DNA from: Hemileia vastatrix
Lineage: Eukaryota; Basidiomycota; Pucciniomycetes; Pucciniales; Zaghouaniaceae
Assembly: GCA_030280995.1 (NCBI GenBank)
Contig: JASXTE010000010.1
Location: 27,706,823 to 27,770,822 of the forward strand
Reading direction: 5' to 3'
Length of the DNA stretch: 64,000 bases
In this document: positions 1-12,700 of the stretch, piece after piece
How positions within the stretch are numbered: position 1 is the stretch's first letter
Layout: each line of letters opens with the position of its first letter
Program-made: the position numbers and the translations under genes
The notes under the pieces: model-generated
What the model was told of the DNA's origin: nothing
Seen by the model: the letters and a program-made list of their open reading frames with translations, nothing else
Database searches by the model: none

Positions 1-6
1 GGTTGA

Positions 7-24
7 GGACTTGCTAGCAAGTCC
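7..24. repeat. 18-bp perfect palindrome
   Basis: GGACTTGCTAGCAAGTCC reads identically on both strands. It lies just left of the point (about 39) where similarity to gypsy family A begins, so it may belong to the flanking sequence or to a lost terminus. No function is visible. Confidence 0.6.
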
Positions 25-41
25 ACCCCCTATATTGCGTA

Positions 42-3000
42 GTGACTGAACAAAGTGGTTCTGCTGCACGTGAAGAGGAACTAGACTTGATTGATTATGA
101 TGAGCCCACTTCTGTAAGTTCTCCTTTAACAAGAAGAATTTCTCAGACTAATAAATACTTTCCCCAAACAGGATGTAGAGATGGAAGAAGTAGAAATACT
201 AGTGGACACAACTCAGGATCAGAAGCCTATGATAAACCCACCAGAAGAGCTTCCAAAAGGCTTCAGGATAAAACAGATGCCATTGTCTCAACAGGTAAAG
301 AATCTGTCAACTCACATAAAGGAGCTAAGGACAGAAAACTTGAGACTAAAGGCAAGGGTAGATGCTCTGGAAGAAAAGGTGAGAAGGATAGATAACTTTC
401 TTCAAGAGAAGAAGAAATCTCTTCCTCCCAGGGATCAATAACAATTGACTCCCCAGTCCCAAGAAAAGGTGGAAGTGTCCAAGTGGAAGTGGGACTGGTT
501 AAACACTCAGTGGGACTATCTGTCTCAAAATCAGCATCAGTTACCTCAGGAAGGTCCGTCAAGGCCCAACCAGGTCAACCCCACACCTCCCCACCCCTAT
601 CAAGGAGGCAAAAGAAGAAGAAAGCCCAATATGGTCATACCCAGCAAACCCTGGTACGTCCCTCGATTGATTCTCAAGTGCCTTTTCTTGTAGCTGATTC
701 TGTTCTTTCCAGTAAATCTGAGAGGGAAGAAGACACCTTGAGACCAGTAGTGGCTGGGAGCAGTAGACAGATATCTCATGTATCTAATCCATTACTTCTA
801 ATTTCTACCTCAATGATTAACCCTGACATGGCTGTAATTGATGAAACTCTTGACCCTGAGTTCTATGAAAGTCTGGAAATTTACTAAGTTTCCTTTTTGA
901 GAAACACTCCAGATGTAGCAAGAATTAATGATAAGTACTTGAGAAATATTATTACCAAACAAAATCATATAATGAACTATATGTAATTGACTCAGAGATA
1001 TAATAGTTTGTTAACTTCTCAGGGTTATCAAGCATTAAGAAGTGAATCACAGAGAGTCTCTGATGAATTGTCTCATTACAAAGCAACCCATGAAAAGAAA
1101 GTTGCTTTATGGCAAAATATAAAAAATGATTTGTCTAAACTAAAAGATACTGTATCTGCCTGTCGCCAGGAGGTGGAGATAGATAAGATAAATCTGAAAA
1201 GATTGAATGACCATTATTTATATTTTCAAAAGAAAAATCAGTTATTTTTTGCAACTATCAATGAGAGTTTATCTAGTCTTCCAAGAATGAAAACAAGACT
1301 AACAACCATTGAAGAAAAATTGAACTCATTGTTGAATGACCAGAAATATTATGACATTTGTGTGAAGGAACATATAGTGCAGGATGCTCAAATAGTACCT
1401 GTGGCTAGTTCATCTAAAGTAAAAATAGCTCCAGAAATACCTGTTGATAACACTGAGTTTCCATCAAAAACTGATGATGCACCAGAATCTGCAACAGAAG
1501 GATTAAACAATGAGATTTCAGCACAATTAGAGAAATTACAGCTGCTTCTTACTCAGAAACAAGCTAGTACTAAGGAGACTCCTTCAAATTAAAATAATTG
1601 GCCAAAACTTGACCAATATCCTACAATTGATGGTGATTCTTCCTCTGATTGGCAACAATTTATTTGCAGAATTGATAAATTAAAAAATTATTACAAACTC
1701 CCAGATGAGAAAATTGTGTCCAAGTTAATTTCTTTGTTGACTAATGTCTCCCTAATGTGGTATGAATCTGTTCTCCTGGATGGGAATGACTACTCATGGG
1801 AGTATTGGAAGAAATTGATTAAAGCACAATTTGGTGGCTCCAAGTTCAGAATGGCTCAACAAAGGCAGTATGAGGAAACTAGATATAGCTCTTCTACTGA
1901 TAAACCCATTGGGATTTTAATGAAACTTGTAAAAATCTTAAGGGCAATGGACCCAAATATGGAGTTTGATTTATGGAAGGACAGGATCCTTTATAAATTA
2001 CCAATGTCTCTGAGAGACTTGCTAGTGGCTATGACTGAGTTCTCCAAAGAACCCTCTTCTTTCATTAATACTTTCAATAAGATCCTTCTAAACAATAAGT
2101 ATGATGCCAGAAGATTCATTCCTAGGACCCCTTTGGAGAAACCCTCCACTTACCAACAGAAACCTCTGGAAAAGGTTGGTAAACCTTCTGCCCCTGTTGC
2201 ACCAAAAAAGTATGCAACAAACATTTGCTTCAAGTGCAACAAGCCTTGGCAGAAAGGCCATGTTTTTGACAAGAAGATAAATCTTGAAGAACAAACAGAG
2301 GAGCATGCTGATGACACAGTGGCACTGGATGATACATCAAGTGATTGTGCCAGCAGTATTTCATATGAATCTCAACAAGAAATCTTGATGCTAGAAGAGG
2401 ATATTCATTATTTAACTACTATTGATATTGATAATAATGCTTTATCTACAGTTGAGGATGCTGAGATCATAAAGAACATTGAGGATAACTCAATTGTTAT
2501 TGCCCCTCTCAAGGCACCAGTCTTGATTAATGGAACCAGCATTGAAGTTGTTCTGGATTCTGGAGCTGGAGGAAGTGTAGTTTCTATAAGAGCACTTGCT
2601 TCAGTGGATCAAGACTATCAATCAAAACTGATGCCTATCATTTCTGAAAATTGGAGAGGTTATGTCTCTGTTTTGTCCGCCATTGGTAAATACAAAGCCA
2701 CAGTGTTTTTTAAATATAACCATGGTTTTGTAAGAGCTATTTGTGATTTTTTTGTCATGAAGAATGATAACTTAAGCAATTGGTTTATTGTAGGGAATGA
2801 TATTTTAACCAAGTATGGCATAAAATTAGATCCCTCAAACCAATGTTTCACAATGGGGATGAATGGGAAGAGAAAATTTAAGATCTCCTCCCCTAAAAAA
2901 TTATTGAAACCAGAATTGAACACATGGAATTCTGTAGTTCAATGTAAAGGAAGATCTACAAAAGAGATGCATGCCCTTTTCTCTGAAATTGACAATGCCT

Positions 3001-6000
3001 CTTTTGGAGAACAACTTTCTGGTGAGGATAAAGATTCCATCATTAACTTGACAAAGTCTTTTCCTATGGCCTTTGCTCATGGGTCACATGAACTGGGATT
3101 AGTTAAAGAGGAAATGAAACTTTCATTGTCTTGCCCACTAACTGATATACCACCTAGTATAAAGAAGAAGCCTTATCCTGCTTCTCCCACAAAGAGAAAA
3201 GATATTGAAGACAATATCTCTACCCTTTTAAAAATTAATATTATTGAAAAGGTAGTTGAAACACCTAAATATTGTGTTATCTCACCTGTCCTAATTTCTT
3301 ATGAGAAAGATAAATCCAGGTTTTGTGGTGATTATAGAGCACTAAATACTTATACTGTTGATGATATCTACCCTTTACCTAGAATTAGCTCTATACATGC
3401 TACTTTACAGGGTGCTAAATATATCAGCTCTTTGGATGGTAACAAAGGATATCACCAGGTACCTGTTGAGAAAAATTCTCAGAACTTTCTGATGATTGCC
3501 ACTCATATGGGTATTTATAAGTATATTAGGATGCCATTTGGCCCTAAAAATGCCCCTTCAGTTTTCCAAAAAGTCATGGATAACACATTCCATCAAGAGA
3601 TAATTGAAGGATGGCTGATGGTTTATATTGATGATATCATTATATTCTCAAAAACATTTGAGGACAATCTCAACCACCTGTGTAAAGTGTTACAAAAAAT
3701 GGATGAGATAAATATGACACTTGCTTTGAAGAAATGTAAATTTGGTTTCTATTCTTTAAAAGTTCTTGGCATGTTGTTTCAGGCTTACAGATATGTGTTG
3801 ACAAAAACAAAGTGGCAGCCATACAACAGGGGAAGGCTCCTAATACAGTTAGAGAGCTACAGAGTTTTTTGGGAATGTGTGGATACTATAGAAAGTATAT
3901 TAAAAATTACCAAGTCATAGCCTTACCCCTTACCCAATTAACTAGAAAGGATGTTGCTTTTGTCTGGAATAGTGAAAGACAAAGAGCTTTTGACACTATG
4001 AAACACAGTTTGATATCAGCACCAATTCTTGCTTTACCTGACTTTAATCAGCCATTTGTTTTATATACTGATGCCAGTTTTATTGGTCTGCGTGCTGCCC
4101 TCCATCAAAAACAAGTGATGAATGATAAAGTATCAGAAGTAGTAATTTGTTATATTTCAAGAACCTTGAGAAATAGTGAATTTAAATATGGTGCTACTCA
4201 ATTAGAGTGTTTAGCTGTAGTATGGGCTCTAGAAAAGCTTCATTATTACCTAGATGACCAGAAATTTGAACTTGTCACTGACTGCAGTGCAGTTAAATCC
4301 CTTTTAAACTTGAAAACACCTAACAGACATATGTTCAGATGGAAGTTAGCTGTTCAAGAGTACAGAGGGAGAATGACAATTATTCATAGGGCTGGTACTG
4401 TTCACTCAAATGTGGATATGTTATCAATGTTACCTTTACCAAATAATGATTCTAATCCTGCTTATGATCTTGAGGATGAAATTATTCATATTCATGGAAT
4501 ATATGTGGTTGATATGGAGGAAGAGCTATTTCAGCTTATTCTGGATTCATATGAGAAGGACACTGACTTAAAAAAGTTATGCACCGTATTAAATGATACA
4601 AAGAATGCTTCAATAAAAGCATTAATTAAAACCCTTCCACCAAAGTACCAAAAAGCTTTGGAAAAAGGTAAATTTTCAATTGATGAAGGATATTTATATT
4701 ATAGAATAAAGTTGAGTAATGTCATTGTTATTCCTCCTTCTATGAAAGAAATCATCTTGAAAATTTGTCATGATGACATATTAGCTGGACATTTTGATCT
4801 TGAAAAAACAATTATCAGAATTAAAAACACCGCTTGGTGGGTTAATATGTCTGAAGACACAAAATTATATGTTGAATCTTGTGATTCTTGCCGAAAATCT
4901 AAAATATTTACTGGTAAAAGAGCTGGATTATTGAAACATATTGAACCTCCTGATGCATCATGTAAAATAATAAACATGTATTTTGTAACAGGCTTACCTA
5001 TTGCAGGAAAAGACAGTTATAACTCTTGTTGGGTTATTGTGGACAGATTCACAAAAATGTGTAAATTTATCCCTACCCACAAGGATGTTTCCACAAAAGA
5101 ATCAGCTTTCTTATGGTGTCTCATATGTTTAATACTGCTGGTTTTCCTAAAGCCATAATCTCTGACAGAGACCCTAAATTTACTTCTGAATTTTGGATGT
5201 CTCTGATGGATGTTTGTGGTTGTGATCTGAAACTTTCTACTGCCCATCATCCACAGACTGATGGCTTAGCTGAAAGAATGATTCAGACTTTATAGGACAT
5301 GATAAGAAAGTATTGTGCCTTTGGCCTTGAGTATAAAGATAATGACAGATTCACTCATGATTGGGTTACTTTACTTCCTGGGTTGGAATTTGCTTATAAT
5401 AGCACTGTTCATTCTGTTACTCAAAGAAAGCCTTTTGAGCTCTGGCTTGGATATGTTCCAAATACTCCTGCCTAAATTCTCAATAACAAAATACCTAAAT
5501 TGGATATACATCCTGGCTTAAAATCTTTTCTTCAAATGCAACAACTTTTCAGAAATCATGCTCAAAAATGTATTGAAAAACTATTTGAATATGAGAAGAA
5601 GAGATGGGACAAATCCTATAAAGAATACACTTTCAAAAAGGGTGATGAAGTGTTGATTTCTACAGTCCACTTCAATTTACAAGGTAATAACAAATTGAAA
5701 GACCCATTTGTTGGTCCATTTGTTGTCAGAAGAATGATTGGAGATAATGCAGTTGAGGTTATTTTGTATTCTCCATATGACAGAAAACATCCTGTTTTTC
5801 CAATATCTCTTCTGAAACCTTACACATCCAATAGTGATTTATTTCCAAAAAGGAGGGGAAGACCAAAGAAAACCCCAAATGAAATCACTAAAACAGCAGA
5901 AATTGAAAAAATTCTGAATGACAGAATAGTCACTGCTGAAAAAGGTGCAGAAGAGATTCAAGAATAGATCATCTGAATATGATTCTTGGATACCTGGGAA

Positions 6001-6055
6001 GGAGATATCTAATCTTCCTACTCTACTAAAAAAGTATAAAAAGAAAAAATCATAG
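42..6055 (+). pseudogene. A1 gag-pol polyprotein remnant
   Basis: Decayed single-frame gypsy polyprotein. Visible parts in order: Ser/Lys-rich gag start (the family ATG is GTG here at 42), coiled-coil gag (987-1592), capsid-like region (about 1600-2150), a zinc knuckle near 2229-2272 of the CX2CX7HXC type that has lost its last Cys (now Phe), protease with DSGAGG (about 2555), reverse transcriptase with YIDD (about 3630), RNase H (about 4050-4450), integrase (HHCC, SDRDPKF, HHPQTDGLAER) and a chromodomain-like C terminus (about 5900-6055). In-frame stops at 393, 885, 984, 1590, 5293 and 5473; frameshifts near 3770, 5115 and 5955. Comparison with A2 shows each stop is a single-base change in an otherwise matching frame. 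Confidence 0.92.
181..693 (+). pseudogene. Overlapping +1-frame coiled-coil ORF in A1 gag (one stop)
   Basis: A second reading frame (+1 relative to gag) encodes a small protein starting at ATG 181, with a basic LPKGFRIKQMPLSQQ stretch, a heptad-like segment rich in Leu and Glu (about residues 35-75), then a K-W-K-W-D segment and a Pro-rich tail. One TAA at 439-441 interrupts it where A2 has CAA. The same protein is open in A2 (14479-15018), B1 (43387-43899) and B2 (57972-58505). See the finding on overprinting. Confidence 0.6.
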
Positions 6056-6075
6056 CATTTTATTATTGTTTTTTT

Positions 6076-6087
6076 AGAGTGAGGGAG
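6076..6087 (+). other. Polypurine tract of A1
   Basis: AGAGTGAGGGAG lies directly before the TGTCAGCC start of the 3' LTR. The same purine block precedes the 3' LTRs of A2, B1 and B2, as expected for the plus-strand primer of LTR retrotransposons. Confidence 0.85.
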
Positions 6088-6602
6088 TGTCAGCCAGGCT
6101 ACTAGACTTACCCAGTAAAATAATTTATTATCTTACTGAGGTGAAGCCACGCCTTTTAAATCCTTATTAACAATTGATTATTTATTAACTACTTATGTGT
6201 TACTTACAAAAAACTAGCTAAGTACACTAAGTAATGTAGATAATTAATAAAAATAAGTACTTGTCCCATATATATTTTTACTCCCAAACACCGTGCTCAA
6301 TAATACAGATGAGATGGGAATAAAATTAGTATTAAAAAATATAAAATTATCAAAAGAAAAATACTTTTCAAATTCCTTTATTTAGATTTTATTGATTCAA
6401 TATTTCAAATCAAATGTTCTTGCACTAAAATGTGACAGACCAAAGGGTTCAGAGTTTTATTTCAAATAAAATAAATACATTTATTAACACACTATTTAGT
6501 CTTACTCTTATTATTTCACATACTCTCTTTATTTAAGTTTTTTCCTCTCACACTCTTGTATCAGGTGGTGTTAATTACGTGTTTTATTTCTCACATTTTG
6601 CC

Positions 6603-6610
6603 TATAAAAG
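6603..6610 (+). promoter_or_regulatory. TATA box of the A1 LTR
   Basis: TATAAAAG inside the LTR, followed by GGCCC. Equivalent boxes are visible in the other LTR families here, so this is the probable core promoter of the element. Confidence 0.55.
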
Positions 6611-6886
6611 GCCCTTCCTTTTTGTACTTTTTGATTCATTCCTTATTTACTTTACAAATTTTTATAACACATTAGTTAAACAAATTTATTACTATTATTT
6701 ATAACCATTAGTATTTACATCACCGTAATTCTAAGAGATATAAATTATAATAATATTAAAATTTACCTCTTATTAATTTGAGTAAAACAATCAAGTAGAT
6801 TAAGAAATACGTACCTTGCCTTTGAGAGTCCATTAAAACTCTTAGAAACCTCACAGAACCTTCGAATAAATCTTCTAGACAAAAAG

Positions 6887-8138
6887 TGTCGGTCAGTTGT
6901 CTAGAAGAGAGGAAGAAAAATGGGAAGAAGTAGAAGAGGAGATGGAGGAAAGGATTATGGATAATAAAAGAAATAAAAATTATAAAAATTATTTAATTTA
7001 TTGAGGAAAATCAACGACGTCTTTCTTGGGAGGTGACAAAAGTAAGGTTCTTATTAAATAATAATATTATTCTAATGTAAGGGCTATGCGCGGCAGACAC
7101 TGTGATTACTATCAGACTTAAAGCAACATTTAAATTGTTATATAGAATTTTAATTAGAATTTTATTACTAATAAAAAGAATATAAACGTAATGTAAAAGT
7201 ATATTTAATTTGTTGAGTGTATAGTAAGTGATGAGGCTACAGGGGATTATCCAAGGCCCTTTTATAGGCAATGGGTCCTCTGAAGCACCACTATATTTGT
7301 AAATACAAGAATTATAATAGGATGAAACAAGAATATAAAAGAATAAGTGAAACATAACAATGTAGAGAAAAATATGAAACAAATAATTAAAAACCCCAAT
7401 TAAGAATCAAATTTTCCCACAATTAATTCCCAAATCAGTAAGTAAAAATAGTGAATAACTAAACAACCATGTGATCTAAGAACTATGGGAAAAACAAATC
7501 AAAACAAGTATTACAATACGTTTTCAGCATTTCTAAGTGAAACAAATAACATGTTTTGACGCAACAAGGTATGCAATCAATTTAATTCAGCGTAAATTTA
7601 TATTATTTAATTGTTTTCACTTATGTAATTAAATAATAGTATAACTGAAACAATCAATTAATTTAATTTGAGAAATTATAACACTATTTTAAAAAATAAG
7701 TGCTATAATTTATTAAATTTTCTTCCTGACACAATTAAGGGTCAAGAGAAGCGCCATTAATTATTGATTAATACTATATGAAGGATGTTATTTAATATAT
7801 AAATGTAAATAATTAATTTAATTATATTATAAGTCAATTTTACACTTATAATTATAATATATGTTCTTAATTAATTAAATATAAATTTATAATTATTAAA
7901 TACATAAAAATGCGCCGTTATTTGTAGAATATAAAATATATTATGTTTAATTTAAATGTATAAAAATTTATATAAACAATAAAATTAATATAACACTTAT
8001 ATGTAATAAGATACTTATATAATTTTATTATGCAATAAAATATTAATTTATATACATTAAATACAATTCTTACGCCCTCTCTCAGGTCCTATAAGTTAAC
8101 ATATCATTTACTGGACTCCTGGAATAGCCTGGCTGACA
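6887..8138 (-). mobile_element. Solo LTR of family B, minus orientation
   Basis: Begins TGTCGGTCAG at 6887 and ends GCCTGGCTGACA at 8138 (1252 bp), which is the reverse complement of a B-type LTR (compare 51327-52451). It is flanked on both sides by AAAAG (6882-6886 and 8139-8143), a 5-bp target-site duplication, and lies inside the A1 3' LTR. No internal region is present, so it is a recombination-derived solo LTR. Its reversed TATA region is at about 7258-7268. Confidence 0.92.
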
Positions 8139-8154
8139 AAAAGACCCCTTGACA

Positions 8155-8410
8155 CAAATACACAACACAATCTTATTATATATAATATAGTTATATGGTT
8201 ACAATCATTAGCCTTTTAAATATAATTTTTATTCTATTTTTCTGTCAATTTTAAGCGCCATTTATATTTATGTTAGTGAGATTATTTGATATGCAGGCTA
8301 CTAATATTTGAGTTGATATAATATTTTACTTTAAATTAGATTGGTGAGCAACTAATATTCATACTGGACCATAAATACTTCTAGACAACAATTTTTCTGA
8401 GAACTTATTA
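8155..8410. other. AT-rich spacer, nothing recognised
   Basis: Sequence between the A1 LTR end and the readable Tc1/mariner transposase. It should contain the left inverted repeat of that transposon, but only a weak match (TACTGGACC at about 8362) to the right end is visible. No gene is seen. Confidence 0.5.
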
Positions 8411-8971
8411 GTTCTTCAGCCTGACAGGGGATGTTCCAAATTGGAAAATCTACAGAATTTTTGAATTAAGGCCTTCAAATGTATCTAACCTTTTCAAACT
8501 TTGGAATGAACAAGGCATTGTTGAAACAGCTCCCCAATCTGGATATCCTCATAAGCTTCAGAGTTTCAACCTCTGTCTACTTTCAGATATTGTCTCAAGT
8601 TAAAGAAAACAAAAACTCTCAGAAATTACCAATTCACTAGCAACCCCTGCTTCATCTAGCATTGTCAGAAGAGGAATTCACTCACTTAGTTTCAAAAAAT
8701 GTGTTTCAGTAAAGATACTTTTTCTCACCAAGGCCCATAAAGCGAAAAAATTGAAATTTGCTAGAGATCATGCTCACTGGACTGTTAACAATTGGAGAAA
8801 GATCATCTTTTCAGATGAATCTTCATTTGAGATAGGGAAAAGTCCATCTGCTTTTCTAGTTTGGCACAGAAAATATGAAAAATATATTGATCAATGTCTT
8901 TAACCCACATTTAAGAGTGGACAAACATCAACAATGGTTTGGGGTGCATTTTTCAACAGAACAAAACTTTC

Positions 8972-9762
8972 TGTCAAGGGGTACTTTTGGTCTAGAAGCT
9001 TGTTTCGAGGTCTTCATGGGATTTTTAAAGGTTAAAAGTCTCTCAACAAAAAGGTACGTATTTCTAAAATCAATTTGATTAATTCACTCAAATATAAGAG
9101 ATAGATTTAAGATATCAATATAAATTATAGATTAGAATTACGATGTTGTAAATACTAAAGTTATAAAATTTAGAAATAAATGTAGTGTTGTAAACATAAT
9201 AGTAATGTAAGTGATAAAAAGAATGATTTGAAAAGCACAAAGTAAGAGGCCTTTTTTAGGCAAAACATGAGGGAATAAAATATATGGAATTTACACCATA
9301 TATTGTAAGCATGTGAGAAAAAGAATGACTGAAAGGAGTACATATATGACACAAGAATTAAATATACTGGTACATCAACAAGGACATCAAATTTATTAGC
9401 AATAAAGTTTGAGTTCTTTGGACTGTCACAATTAATTACACAATAATTAATTAATTATATTACTTTCACGGGATTCCAGATCTCTCACTGAGGTAATATA
9501 ATTGTTTTAAAGTTCTTTTATTATAATTTTATTATTAAATTCTATTCCCATTGACTTATACCATTGAGCATGGTGTTAGGGAGTAAAATTGTAAGGGACA
9601 TTTTATTTACACTAATTAATTATACTACTTATTGTACTTAACTAGTTAATTGTAAGTAATGCTTAAGTAGATAATTAATTATTAGTAAGAAAAAGGGGCA
9701 TGGCTTCAACTCAGTAAAATAATTAATTATTTTACTGGTTAAGTCTAGTAGCCTGGCTGACA
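8972..9762 (-). repeat. A2 3' LTR
   Basis: On the plus strand it reads TGTCAAGGGG at 8972 through GGCTGACA at 9762. It matches 16145-16934 over its length. Confidence 0.92.
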
Positions 9763-9795
9763 CTCCCTCACTCTAAAAAAACCAATAAAAAAATG

Positions 9796-12700
9796 CTATG
9801 ATTTTTTCTTTTTATACTTTTTTAGTAGAGTAGGAAGATTAGATATCTCCTTCCCACGTATCCAAGAATCATATTCAGATGATTTATTCTTGAATCTCAA
9901 TAAGTATTCTGTACCTTTTTCAGAAGTGACTATTCTTTCATTTAGAATTTTTTCGATTTCTGCTGTTTCAGTGATTTCATTTGGGGTTTTCTTAGGTCTT
10001 CCCCTCCTTTTTGGAAATAAATCACTATTGCATGTGTAAGGTTTGGGTCTCTGTCAGAGATTATGGCTTTAAGAAAACCAGAAGTATTAAACATATGAGA
10101 CACCATAAGAAAGCTAATTCTTTAGTGGAAACATCCTTGTGGGTAGGGATAAATTTTTACATTTTTGTGAATCTGTCCACAATAACCCAACAAGAGTTAT
10201 AACTGTCTTTACCAGCAATAGGTAATCCTGTTACAAAATCCATGTTTATTATTTGCCATGGTGAATCAGGAGGTTCAATATGTTTCATTAATCCTGCTCT
10301 TTTACCAGTTAATCTTTTTGATTTTTGGGAAGAATCACAAGACTCAACATATAATTTTGTGTCTTCAGACATATTAACCCACCAAGCAGTGTTCTTAATT
10401 CTGATCATTGTTTTTTCAAGATCAAAATGTCCAGCTAATATGTCATCATGACAAATTTTTAAGATGATTTCTTTCATAGAAGGAGGAATAACAATGACAT
10501 TACTCAACTTTCTTCTATAATATAGATATCCTTCATCAATTGAAAATTTACCTTTTTCCAAAGCTTTTTGGTACTTTGGTGGAAGGGTTTTAATTAATGC
10601 TTGTATTGAAGCATTCTTTGGATCATTTAATATGGTGCATAACTTTTTCAAGTCAGTGTCCTTATCATATGAATCCAGAATAAGCTGTAATAGCTCTTCC
10701 TCCATATCAACCACATATATCTTATGTATATGAATAATTTCATCCTCAGGATCATACGCAGGATTAGAGTCATTATTTGGTAAAGGTAACCTAGATAATA
10801 TATCCACATTTGAGTGAACAATACCAGCCCTATGAATAATTGTCATTCTCCCTCTGTATTCTTGAACAGCCAACTGCCATCTGAACATATGTCTGTTAGG
10901 TGTTTTCAAGTTTAAAAGGGATTTAACTGCACTGCATTCAGTGACAAGCTCAAATTTCTGGTCATCTAGGTAATAATGAAGCTTTTCTAGAGCCCATACT
11001 ACAGCTAAACACTCTAATTGAGTAGCACCATATTTCAATTCACGATTTCTCAAGGTTCTTGAAATATAACAAATTACTACTTCTGAAACTTTATCATTCA
11101 TTACTTGTTTTTGATGGAGGGAAGCACCAAGACCAACGAAACTGGCATCAGTGTACAAAACAAATGGTTGGTTAAAGTCAGGTAAAGCAAGAATTGGTGC
11201 TGATATCAAACTGTGTTTCATAGTGTCAAAGGCTCTTTGTCTTTCACTATTCCAGACAAAAGAAACATCCTTTCTAGTTAATTGGGTAAGGGGTAAAGCT
11301 ATGACTTGGTAATTTTTAATATACTATCTATAGTATCCACACATTCCAAAAAAACTTTGGAGCTCTCTCACTGTAGTAGGAGCCTTCACCTGTTGTATGG
11401 CTGCCACTTTGTTCTGGTCAACACATATCTGTAAGCCTGAAACAACATGACCAAGAACTTTTAAAGAATAGAAACCAAATTTACATTTCTTCAAAGCAAG
11501 TGTCATATTTATTTCATCCATTTTCTGGAATACTTTACACAGGTGGTTAAGATGGTCCTCAAATGTTTTTGAGAATATAATGATATCATCAATATAAACC
11601 ATCAGCCATCCTTCAATTATCCCTTGATGGAATGTGTTATCCATGACTTTTTGGAAAACTTAAGGGGAATTTTTAGGGCTAAATGGCATCCTAATATACT
11701 TATAAATACCCATATGAGTGGGAATCATCAGAAAGTTCTGAGAATGTTTCTCAACAGGTACCTGGTGATATCCTTTGTTACCATCCAAACAGCTGATATA
11801 TTTAGCACCCTGTAAAGTAGCATGTATAGAGCTAATTCTAGGTAAAGGGTAGATATCATCAACAGTATAAGTATTTAGTGCTCTATAATTACCACATAAC
11901 TTGGCTTTATCTTTCTCATAAGAAATTAGGACAGGTGAGGTAACACAATATTTAGGTGTTTCAACTACCTTTTCAATAATATTCATTTTTAAAATGGTAG
12001 AGATATTTTCTTCAATATCTTTTCTCTTTGTGGGGGAAGCAGGATAAGGCTTATTCTTTAAACTAGGTGGTATATCAGTTAATGGGCAAGACAAAGAAAG
12101 TTTCATTTCCTCTTTAAATAATCCCAGTTCATGTGACCCATGAGCAAAGGCCATGGGAAAAGACTTTATAAAGTTAATGATGGAATCTTTATCCTCACCA
12201 GAAAGTTGTTCTCCAAAAGAGGCATTGTCAACTTCAGACAAAAGGGCATGCATCTCTTTTGTAGATCTTTCTTTACATTGAACTACAGAATTACATGTGT
12301 TCAATTCTGGTTTCAATAATTTTTTAGGGGAGGAGATCTTAAATTTTCTCTTCCCATTCATCCCCATTGTGAAACATTGGTTTGAGGGATCTAATTTTAT
12401 GCCATACTTGGTTAAAATATCATTCCCTACAATAAACCAATTGCTTAAGTTATCATTCTTCATGACAACAAAATCACAAATAGCTCTTACAAAACCATGG
12501 ATATATTTAAAAAACACTGTGGCTTTGTATTTACCAATGGGGGACAAAACAGAGCCATAACCTCTCCAATTTTCAGAAATGATAGGCATCAGTGTTGATT
12601 TATAGTCTTGATCCACTGAAGCAAGTGCTCTTTCAGAAACTACACTTCCTCTAGCTCCAGAATCCAGAACAACTTCTCTGCTGGTTCCATTAATCAAGAC

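Larger units (their letters stand above)
39..8154 (+). mobile_element. Gypsy element A1 (chromovirus), 5' truncated, 3' LTR present
   Basis: A Ty3/gypsy LTR retrotransposon running left to right: gag-pol remnants (42-6055), polypurine tract (6076-6087) and a 3' LTR (6088-8154) split by a solo LTR. It is the same family as A2 on the opposite strand at 8972-16934. The sequence left of about 39 does not match the A2 leader, so the 5' LTR and leader are missing at this breakpoint. Without a left end no target-site duplication can be checked. Many stops and at least three frameshifts make it an old, dead copy. Confidence 0.9.
6088..8154 (+). repeat. A1 3' LTR, interrupted
   Basis: Starts TGTCAGCCAGGCT at 6088 and ends CCCCTTGACA at 8154. 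The LTR parts are 6088-6886 and 8144-8154 (about 810 bp together), matching the 790-bp LTRs of A2. A solo B-type LTR with its AAAAG duplication sits 11 bp before the end. A TATAAAAG box is at 6603-6610. Confidence 0.9.

Noticed and set aside
7011..7382. A 123-codon ORF inside the solo LTR (similar one at 51650-51928)
   Set aside because: It lies in LTR sequence, shows a Phe/Ile/Tyr-rich composition expected of AT-rich non-coding DNA, and ends at different places in the two LTRs.
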